From CAZMZF01 sp964570765 (lineage in GTDB: Bacteria; Zixibacteria; MSB-5A5; RBG-16-43-9), in NCBI GenBank assembly GCA_964570765.1, contig CAZMZF010000001.1:129680-193679 (forward strand): 64,000 nt of DNA, read 5' to 3'. Both the position numbers and the translations under genes were made by a program. Each line of letters starts with the position of its first letter. The stretch's first letter is position 1. The notes below the pieces were generated by a model. It did no database searches. It was not told where the DNA came from and worked only from the letters and a program-made list of their open reading frames with translations. Of this stretch, positions 32,804 through 39,399 are shown piece by piece.

Positions 32804-33421
32804 ATGAAAAAATCAGGGAAAAAGGAAAAAGTCAAACAAAAAGAAAGAGTAACGAAGCTAGACGAAAAAATGAAGGAATCAGAAGAGGCCCAAAGTGGAG
32901 AAAAGTCCGAGGGAGTGGCAGAGGATGTGCTTCAAGGAGTAGGCAAGATCATCCCGGGATTGGGTGGTTTGCTGAAAGGATTGGGGAAATCGTCTGCTTT
33001 TAAAGAAAGATTAAGAAAGATCAACCAGGAAATTGAGCGGAAGCTCAAGGAAACACCGCTAAAAAGAACGGAAGATAGAGGCCCACATATCGAAAGCAAT
33101 TTTTCTGCCAGACCCTTATTCCAAGAAGAGGAACTCCCCTTTGGAAGAAAGCTAAAAAAGGAGCCTGAACCTCTTCTAAAACCAAAAGAACCTGTGATGG
33201 ATGTCTTTGATGAAAGGGATCATCTAAGAATAATTGCTGAATTACCGGGAGTAGCTGAAAAAGATATAAAGACAAATTTAGAAAAAGACAGGCTAACTAT
33301 TAAGATCAATTCACCTGGTTGGAAACCAGAGCACAAGGTAGCTTTACCTTATGCTCCAACAGGTAAGCTAGAGAAGTTCTTTCGAAACGGCTTCTTAGAG
33401 ATCAAAGTGGGGAAAGATTAA
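32804..33421 (+). CDS. Hsp20/alpha-crystallin protein, GvpH-like (3 of 3)
   Basis: 205 residues. A Lys/Glu-rich start leads to the Gly/Leu-rich GvpH-type arm (VGKIIPGLGGLLKGLGKSSA), a charged linker, then the alpha-crystallin domain at about 128-205 (KEPVMDVFDERDHLRIIAEL, PGVAEKDIKTNLEKDRLTIK, FRNGFLEIKVGKD). It sits two bases ahead of gvpK. It is probably a chaperone for hydrophobic vesicle subunits, as inferred for the other two copies. Confidence 0.85.
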   Translation: MKKSGKKEKVKQKERVTKLDEKMKESEEAQSGEKSEGVAEDVLQGVGKIIPGLGGLLKGLGKSSAFKERLRKINQEIERKLKETPLKRTEDRGPHIESNFSARPLFQEEELPFGRKLKKEPEPLLKPKEPVMDVFDERDHLRIIAELPGVAEKDIKTNLEKDRLTIKINSPGWKPEHKVALPYAPTGKLEKFFRNGFLEIKVGKD

Positions 33422-33423
33422 TT

Positions 33424-33753
33424 ATGATAGATATAGATACAGATAATTTAAAACATGGTGTTTTGGGATTAGTCATTGCCTTAGTAGAAATTATAAGAGA
33501 CGCACTTAGAATTCAGGCTTTTAAAAGGATGGAGGGCGGAAGCTTAAACGAAGATGAGGTTGAGAGATTGGGTGAGGTGCTTATGGATTTGGATACGGCC
33601 ATTGAACAAATAAAAGAAGAACAGGGAATTACTCAATCGGTTCAAAGTGTAAGAGATGGTTTGGATAGCATAGTGGACGATGTATTGGACAAGATGATAA
33701 ATCCAGAGAGATGGAGAGAGGAAGCTTGCGAGAAACAAATGGAAAAGCGGTAA
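33424..33753 (+). CDS. gvpK: GvpK
   Basis: A 109-residue GvpK-family protein. The hallmark start is DTDNLKHGVLGLVIALVEII, followed by RDALRIQAFKRMEGGSLNED and VERLGEVLMDLDTAIEQIKE. GvpK is a conserved minor protein required for proper gas-vesicle formation. The next gene's ATG at 33768 follows an AAAGGAGG site 15 bases past the stop. Confidence 0.94.
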   Translation: MIDIDTDNLKHGVLGLVIALVEIIRDALRIQAFKRMEGGSLNEDEVERLGEVLMDLDTAIEQIKEEQGITQSVQSVRDGLDSIVDDVLDKMINPERWREEACEKQMEKR

Positions 33754-33767
33754 AGGAGGCTTTAAAT

Positions 33768-34634
33768 ATGTTGGACAACAATAAGTCGGTTTTGATCAAG
33801 AGACCGGAAGCTGTGGTAGCCAACGAGGTTAAAGCTGAAAGCAAAGATGAGGGAAGATATCTCTATTGTGTGGGAGATAGTGGTGAGAGAAAAGATTTGG
33901 GTAAGATCGGTTTGGATGGCAAAGAGGTTTACACTGTTCCCTTTTTTGATCTGTGCGCAGTGGTTCATAATTGTCCTTCTGAACTATATAAGTCAGAGGA
34001 TAAGGAAGTAGTGAAAAGATGGGTGATAACCCATGAGAGGGTGGTGGAGGTTGCCTGGGAGAGATTTGGCACTGTTCTTCCAGTTAGTTTCGATACTATT
34101 ATCAAGGGTGAAAAAGATAAAAGTCCCGAGGAGAACATAAAAAACTGGTTAAAGGGTAACTACGCAAATCTTAAAGAGAAAATGGACAAAATCAGAGGCA
34201 AGGCTGAGTATGGGGTTCAAATTTTCTGGGATCCTAAGTTTATTGCGGATGAAATAACAAAAACAACCCAGGAGATCAAAAACCTAAATCAGGGTCTAAA
34301 AACGAAGTCTAAAGGGATGGCTTATATGCTTAAACATAAATTGGAAAATCTTTTGAAGAAGGAGATGGAGAAAAAGGCAGATCTTTGTTTTAAGGACTTC
34401 TATGCCAGGATTAGAAAGTGCGTTTTTGAGATCAGAGTGGAGAAGACAAAAAAAATATCCGCAGGATCCATAGGAGATGAAGAAAAGCAGATGCTTATGA
34501 ATCTATCCTGCTTAGTAGATAAAAAGAAATCTAAAGAATTGGGAGAGGAGTTAGAGAAAATTGACAAAGAGGAAGGATTTGCTGTCCGTTTTACCGGCCC
34601 TTGGCCCCCTTACAGCTTTGTTGCTTTTGGCTAA
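33768..34634 (+). CDS. gvpF: GvpF/GvpL-family protein (3 of 3)
   Basis: 288 residues from the ATG at 33768, chosen over an upstream frame overlapping gvpK because AAAGGAGG is ideally placed. The family pattern is visible in EGRYLYCVGDSGERKDLGKI, GLDGKEVYTVPFFDLCAVVH, FGTVLPVSFDTIIKGEK and FTGPWPPYSFVAFG. A long basic helix lies in the middle (about 160-210). It carries TCCGCAGGATCCATAGGAG in frame at 34458-34476, identical to the stretch in the hsp20 gene at 22528. Confidence 0.92.
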   Translation: MLDNNKSVLIKRPEAVVANEVKAESKDEGRYLYCVGDSGERKDLGKIGLDGKEVYTVPFFDLCAVVHNCPSELYKSEDKEVVKRWVITHERVVEVAWERFGTVLPVSFDTIIKGEKDKSPEENIKNWLKGNYANLKEKMDKIRGKAEYGVQIFWDPKFIADEITKTTQEIKNLNQGLKTKSKGMAYMLKHKLENLLKKEMEKKADLCFKDFYARIRKCVFEIRVEKTKKISAGSIGDEEKQMLMNLSCLVDKKKSKELGEELEKIDKEEGFAVRFTGPWPPYSFVAFG

Positions 34635-34652
34635 GTAAAAAGGAGAATAGAA

Positions 34653-35282
34653 GTGGAACCAGTTCGAGATAGGCATGCGACTTTAGGCGACCTGTTAGAT
34701 AGAATTCTGGATAAAGGTCTGGTGATTTACGCAGATGTTATTGTTTCTGTGGCGGGAATTCCCTTAATCGGGGTTAACCTGAGAGCGGCTTTAGCTGGTA
34801 TGGAGACAATGTTAAAATATGGAGTGATGGTGGACTGGGACGAAAAATCCAGAGCCTGGGAGTCCGAATTTGGATCCTGCGGACGGGAACATAGAAAGAA
34901 AATGAATGTTTCTATAAATAAGGAAGAAGAGATTATTCTGAAGATGTTTGGCTCCTGTCGTGATACAGAAGGAATATATACTACCTGGAGGTCAGGTCTA
35001 CTTCATCTGACTGATAAAAGACTTTTTCTATATCAAAAAGATTTTAATGAAATATTGTTCCAAACCCCTCTGGAGGAGATAAGGGCAATGGCGATGAAAA
35101 AGGAAAAAGATTTTACCAAAGACCCAGTAGATGTGCTTTATCTTTTACTTCAAAATAATCGAGTAGCTCGGCTCAGGACTATGGATACTTATAAATTAAA
35201 GGAAGCTTTAGAGCAAAGGATGAAAGTTAAAGGACTTCCTTTTGAGAAGAATCTAGTCCTTCCTGCATTTGTCCGAAGGTAA
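34653..35282 (+). CDS. GvpA-family protein fused to a PH/GRAM-like domain
   Basis: 209 residues from a GTG behind AAAAGGAG. Residues about 8-65 are a GvpA/J/M domain (LGDLLDRILDKGLVIYADVI, VSVAGIPLIGVNLRAALAGM). The linker contains a GGATCC palindrome (ESEFGSCGRE, 34863-34883). Residues about 84-200 look like a bacterial PH or GRAM-like fold (GLLHLTDKRLFLYQKDFNEI, LEEIRAMAMKKE, VLYLLLQNNRVARLRTMDTY). Such domains bind lipids or proteins. It may be a minor subunit that tethers or nucleates vesicles at a membrane or partner. It is the last gene of the cluster. Confidence 0.85.
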   Translation: MEPVRDRHATLGDLLDRILDKGLVIYADVIVSVAGIPLIGVNLRAALAGMETMLKYGVMVDWDEKSRAWESEFGSCGREHRKKMNVSINKEEEIILKMFGSCRDTEGIYTTWRSGLLHLTDKRLFLYQKDFNEILFQTPLEEIRAMAMKKEKDFTKDPVDVLYLLLQNNRVARLRTMDTYKLKEALEQRMKVKGLPFEKNLVLPAFVRR

Positions 35283-35414
35283 TGCAATCTAGAATGGTCA
35301 TTCTCTAAAGCTCTTTACTTTAGTAAGGGATTAGACTCTGAATACACCTGGTTTGAGCCACCTTATAATTTTTTGCCAGTGAAGTAAAATACCAAAGGGG
35401 GTGATCATATTTTT

Positions 35415-35900
35415 ATGAAGATAAGAAAAAAAAGGATAACAGGAATAATCACATTAATAATGTTAACACTCTTCTTCTTTGCTTCCCAAGATGTTCAGGA
35501 ATCTGTGCCGAAGGTTAATTTCTTCAACGGTCAACTTTTGGAGAAAATAGACAGCCTTCAAAGCGAATTAGCCGATTATAAGGATAGAGAGCTTATATTA
35601 TTAAGAAACATTAATCATGAAGAATATGTAGTCACTGCCTATCTGTCCATTGATTCCACGGAAGGGAGATATTCAGGTTTAACTTCAACCGGTGCTATTG
35701 CCAAGCCTTGTTTCACCGTGGCGGTGGATCCAGCAGTAGTTCCAGTCAATTCCTGGATCTGGATTGAAGGCTTGGGATGGCGGAAGGCTTATGATACTGG
35801 TAACGTAATCGAAGGAAAGAAGATAGATTTGTGTGTCTCCACAAGAGAGGAGGCTATAGAATTTGGAGTAAGAAAGATAAAGGTTAAAATATTGAAATAG
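35415..35900 (+). CDS. Exported 3D-domain (YuiC/RlpA-like) cell-wall protein
   Basis: 161 residues with an N-terminal membrane anchor or signal (about 9-24) and a short coiled coil (about 40-62). A 3D domain of double-psi-beta-barrel type follows at about 72-160: VTAYLSIDSTEGRYSGLTST, VAVDPAVVPVNSWIWIEG, and AYDTGNVIEGKKIDLC with the conserved aspartates. Relatives such as YuiC and MltA-like proteins act as lytic transglycosylases on peptidoglycan. It has its own GGGGGTGATC ribosome-binding region and lies 130 bp after the gvp cluster, so its link to it is only positional. Confidence 0.85.
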   Translation: MKIRKKRITGIITLIMLTLFFFASQDVQESVPKVNFFNGQLLEKIDSLQSELADYKDRELILLRNINHEEYVVTAYLSIDSTEGRYSGLTSTGAIAKPCFTVAVDPAVVPVNSWIWIEGLGWRKAYDTGNVIEGKKIDLCVSTREEAIEFGVRKIKVKILK

Positions 35901-35995
35901 TAATCATAGAGTAGGGGGGTCATCGGAAGATTTTCATCCTTGGAAATGTACTTTCTCAAAAATTTTAGATGGGCACTTATTCCTATTGGCCAAAA

Positions 35996-36360
35996 TCAAA
36001 CAAAATTGTCAAACTGCATAAACGAGAACGCAAAGAAAACAAAGGCCAGAATGACAATGTTAAATATACGTTTTGGGGGAATTAAGAATTCTGTATACAA
36101 AAGAATCCTTAATTCTACAGGTAAATATAGGGGCGCGTAGGCTCCTCCAGTCAATGGAGATCGCGTAGAAGCTAATAGCCAATAGGCATCAGGTATCATT
36201 TTATCTTCTGCTTTCAAAAAAGTTCCGAAATCATCAAATTGTGGAGCCACTACAACAGTTTCAAAGCAAAATTCTTTTGTAGTTAAGTCCTTCGCTAAAT
36301 TGTATAGCTTCCCTTCCCGATAAAGTGACTAAAGACCACTCTACCTTTGATTGTTTTCGT
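35996..36360 (-). pseudogene. Frame-shifted membrane-protein remnant
   Basis: On the minus strand, 35996-36250 reads APQFDDFGTFLKAEDKMIPD and later a hydrophobic helix (FNIVILAFVFFAFSFMQF). In-frame sense continues upstream to about 36320 (KLYNLAKDLTTKEFCFE) and then jumps to another frame (QSKVEWSLVTLSGREAIQF). The pattern is of a decayed gene. No family is recognised. It lies in the gene-poor 1.3 kb between the 3D-domain gene and the radical SAM gene; 36361-36680 shows nothing else. Confidence 0.4.
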
Positions 36361-36683
36361 AACTGACTGCTAAAAATGAAATACATTCTCCTAGGTCCCT
36401 TAATTTGAGAAATAGTATACAACTATATTCCCACTTGTATAGGAAACTGGTATGCAAGGTTTTACAGGACAATCGTCGCAAAATTTATCGCTATGTTTTG
36501 CTTTTTTCATTGCCTAGAGATCTTAAAAGGCTTTAGTTTATAAGTTTAACTCATCAAAAATAACATGCTACGTCGATATCTCTGTTACTATGACCCATCA
36601 AAAACAGGCTTCGCCTCTTGTGTAAATAACCCTTTTATCCTTTTTGTCGATGGACTGTTCATGAAAAAAATTGGTGATTTCCT

Positions 36684-36875
36684 TTGCAAATCTCAGATCC
36701 ATCCGAGTTCCTGAACGATATTGGTGAACAAGGTCTCAAGCTAATCCAGAACAAATTCGGCAATATCAGAGGATTCTTAAAGCCGGACGAGAAATTCAGA
36801 TTTGAGTGCGATAAGTCAGGCAGGTGCTGTAAGAACAAGACAGAAAACGACGGAAGCAACCTCTTATACCAATTA
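36684..36875 (+). pseudogene. N-terminal fragment of a YkgJ-type cysteine-cluster protein
   Basis: About 64 codons read PSEFLNDIGEQGLKLIQNKF and then FECDKSGRCCKNK, the first cysteine cluster of YkgJ/UPF0153 putative metal-binding proteins. The rest of that family's domain (about 100 residues) is missing because the sequence runs into tRNA-like DNA near 36875. This is a truncated gene at the right edge of the island. Confidence 0.5.
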
Positions 36876-36888
36876 GACTTAGTGATTC

Positions 36889-36940
36889 AATTCACTGCCC
36901 TTTCACGGCGGCAACACGAGTTCAAATCTCGTTGTGGACA
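36889..36940 (+). pseudogene. 3' fragment of tRNA-Glu (UUC)
   Basis: The anticodon arm CTGCC-CTTTCAC-GGCGG (anticodon TTC), the T-arm ACGAG-TTCAAAT-CTCGT, the acceptor 3' strand TGTGGAC and base A73 are intact. The matching 5' acceptor strand (GTCCACA) is absent and the D-arm region is degenerate (about 36868-36890). It resembles the 3' tRNA ends left at attachment sites by integrating elements. Confidence 0.7.
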
Positions 36941-37180
36941 TAGGTAACCTGAAGACATTTTGATACAATGTGTAAGTGCGAGTAGGGAATTCCCACCTAC
37001 CCCACCATTCAGCAAACCATATCTAAAGGTCAGAAATATTTTGATCAGCAGGGTGGGGTAAAATCACTCCACCTAGCCCATCAAACAGGTTCTAATATCG
37101 TCTATCCATCTACGCTGATTAAATGTTCTGGATTGACCGACTTGTTTGTCCTAGTTTTTGTTGACTTGTCTTCGGACGGA

Positions 37181-38518
37181 TTAATCTACTAATCTTGGAG
37201 CTTCTATGGGGGCATGAGGCCAAGTGGAGAGGGAACGCTCTATGGGGTGCGGCAGGAAATCTTCAGCTTTTTTATTTTCAAAACTATTCCGAAGCCCCCA
37301 GTTAATAGAAAGATAGAGCAGTGGATGAGTATAGTTATGAAAAAATCTAGTAAATATCGAAGCTTTGGTATAAAAATTCCTTTCTAACCAGAGGAAACCT
37401 TCCGCCAGTTCTTCCGGGCTCATATTTTTGGGTTTGAAAACCACAGTTCTGTGGTTATAGTCCTGCCAGTTCTGACTTAAAAGCCTTCCTTCTTTCTTGA
37501 ATCTCTCGAAAATGGCCGTGCCCGGATAGGGGGTCAAAATATTGAAAGTAGCAATGGCAACTCTGTTTTTATCAAGAAAGTCCAAGGTCCTCTCGAATAT
37601 GCTCTTATCATCATCGTCAAAGCCGAACACTAATGACGCATCCAACAAAATCCCCCAATCCTGGATGATCTTGATAGCTTGGCTATATTCTTTAGCATTA
37701 TCCGGAGTCTTGCGGAGCCTCTTAAGATTATCAGAGGAAACTGACTCTATTCCAATAAACAAACCGGCACAACCAGATTTTTCCGCCAGCCCCAGCAAAG
37801 CTTTGTCCTTGACCAAGGATATGGATGCCTGACCAACCCAGCGAATTCTCAAATCCGAAAGAGCGGTGAATAACTCCTTAGCAAATTTAACATCCCCTAT
37901 GATATTGTCATCTAAAAAGAAGAATTTTTTGCTACCTCTTGTGGCTATTTCCTTCACAATGTCTTGAATCAGACGGTGCCTCAACTTTTTTCCATAAAGG
38001 TCAGTAACCGAACAGAATTCGCAGTTATAGGGACAGCCTCTGGTGCAGAGGATGGGGCTCACATGAAAGGGGGTGTGATTGTAGCTCAGCTTGGGTATGG
38101 GGAATTTGGCTAAGTCAAAATTGAAAGATCGGTAAAACTTCTTTAACCGATTCCGTCTGAAATCCTCTAAGAGCTCACTCCAACATCCTTCCGCCTCACC
38201 CAGGACCACACAATCGCAATGGCCGATCGCTTCCTGAGGCATAACTGTAGGATGAATCCCCCCTAAAACCACCTTAGCACCTTTTTCCCGGAAAACAGAA
38301 GAGAGCTGGTAAGCCCGAGGAGCTACTGCACTCATACAGGAGATTCCCACCAAGTCATAGTACTTGTCAAAATTGATCTCCTCAATCTCCTCCTCAACCA
38401 TATCTACCTCTATCTCGGCCGGAGTCAAGGCAGAGATAACACCTAGAGTAAGCTGAGGCATTCTCAAGAACCGGCTCCGCCCTTTGTCCAAAGAAGGAGT
38501 TATTAAAAGAATCCTCAT
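37181..38518 (-). CDS. B12-binding-domain radical SAM protein
   Basis: 445 residues. A cobalamin-binding-type Rossmann domain spans about 1-130 (LLITPSLDKGRSRFLRMPQL, VVLGGIHPTVMPQEAIGHCD). The radical SAM core follows at about 155-350 with the Cx3Cx2C motif in CTRGCPYNCEFCSV, then FFFLDDNIIGD and CAGLFIGIESVSSDNLKRLR. The C-terminal region has a His-rich helix and ends ...PIEAPRLVD. This class performs methylation or ring chemistry on many substrates; the one here is unknown. It is transcribed away from the island, and the cold-shock gene lies upstream on the same strand. Confidence 0.9.
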   Translation of the reverse strand: MRILLITPSLDKGRSRFLRMPQLTLGVISALTPAEIEVDMVEEEIEEINFDKYYDLVGISCMSAVAPRAYQLSSVFREKGAKVVLGGIHPTVMPQEAIGHCDCVVLGEAEGCWSELLEDFRRNRLKKFYRSFNFDLAKFPIPKLSYNHTPFHVSPILCTRGCPYNCEFCSVTDLYGKKLRHRLIQDIVKEIATRGSKKFFFLDDNIIGDVKFAKELFTALSDLRIRWVGQASISLVKDKALLGLAEKSGCAGLFIGIESVSSDNLKRLRKTPDNAKEYSQAIKIIQDWGILLDASLVFGFDDDDKSIFERTLDFLDKNRVAIATFNILTPYPGTAIFERFKKEGRLLSQNWQDYNHRTVVFKPKNMSPEELAEGFLWLERNFYTKASIFTRFFHNYTHPLLYLSINWGLRNSFENKKAEDFLPHPIERSLSTWPHAPIEAPRLVD

Positions 38519-38573
38519 TTTATCCTTTCGTTCTGGAGTTTTAATTTGATTAAGTGTCGAGAGATTAATCCAT

Positions 38574-38780
38574 CTATGCGCTAGTTTTTTTGATGTCGGT
38601 AGCCTTAGGACCTTTATCTCCCTTAATTATGTTAAATTCCAGATGATCTCCCTGCTGTAAGTTATCAAAGTCCACATTCTGAAGTTCTGAACGATGAAAA
38701 AATATCTCCCTTCCATCCTCAGCCGATATGAATCCAAATCCCCTTTCTCTGATTATCCGTTTTACTGTCCCTTTAGACAT
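38574..38780 (-). CDS. Cold-shock-domain protein (CspA family)
   Basis: A 68-residue CspA-type OB-fold RNA chaperone. RNP1 is in RGFGFISAEDG and RNP2 in IFFHRSEL; the fold continues LQQGDHLEFNIIKGDKGPKA. Length and motifs are normal for the family. AAAGGAGAATAAAAGT precedes the ATG, and a candidate promoter lies at 38916-38943. The leader of about 130 bases is long, as is common for cold-shock mRNAs. Confidence 0.95.
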   Translation of the reverse strand: MSKGTVKRIIRERGFGFISAEDGREIFFHRSELQNVDFDNLQQGDHLEFNIIKGDKGPKATDIKKTSA

Positions 38781-38915
38781 ACTTTTATTCTCCTTTCAAA
38801 GAAAATGCACTCCTTCTGAAAATAATCGTCCTTCTTTAACCTCCTCAAAAAACAATTGGCCTTAAGACTCCTTTCTCTAAATTTTAATCTTTGGATTAAA
38901 ATCTTTGTTTTCTTA

Positions 38916-38943
38916 CATATAGCCTTTTATTCTTAAATGTCAA
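38916..38943 (-). promoter_or_regulatory. Candidate sigma-70-type promoter of the cold-shock gene
   Basis: On the minus strand TTGACA (38943-38938), a 16-base spacer and TATATG (38921-38916). A second TTGACA lies about 25 bases further upstream. Moderate match. Confidence 0.5.
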
Positions 38944-39144
38944 GCTATATTTGAATTTTTGTCAAGCCAATTTAGAAATGTCCTATTTGGTTAATATACA
39001 CATACTTTCCTTTTTGCAACGGTATTGAAGTTCAACCACCTTCTCCAGGGGTGATTTTTTTCAGGCTTAACAGGTCGTTGAAATCTTTCCCGGACTATGG
39101 TATCTTCAGTCTTAACAGGTTTTTCAGCAATCTCACACAGAGAG

Positions 39145-39287
39145 CTCTGAAAAAGTTGGATTTGCAGGGCTGGTCCGCCTCTGGCGGACTGCCTATGAGT
39201 CATAACCCATTGATATTTCGTAGGGTGGGCACCCTTGTCCGAATGGATCCATTCTGGACCCGACCATTCACATCTACTTTTTCAGAG
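39145..39287. repeat. MITE-like element with perfect 12-bp terminal inverted repeats (copy 3)
   Basis: CTCTGAAAAAGT (39145-39156) and ACTTTTTCAGAG (39276-39287) are exact inverted repeats bounding a 143-bp element. The interior GCAGGGCTG, CCGCC-TCTGGCGG and GGGCACCCTTG blocks are shared with 14406-14525. It also holds a palindromic TCCGAATGGATCCATTCTGGA. No ORF of its own. The gap 38781-39399 contains no gene. Confidence 0.75.
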
Positions 39288-39399
39288 ACCAAACACAATT
39301 TACTTGACACACCCTGAAAACAATTTTCCTTGACAGTCTAATAAATATAAGATTATTTAAGAAGCGAAAACAACTTAGAGTTATACTCATAGATTGAAA

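Noticed and set aside
35940..36140. 66-aa plus-strand ORF after the 3D-domain gene
   Set aside because: It has no ribosome-binding site or family, and it lies antisense to a better-looking, though decayed, membrane-protein remnant.
36684..36947. An intact 87-aa ORF
   Set aside because: Its last third is read from a tRNA-Glu 3' fragment, so it is a truncated gene running into tRNA DNA.
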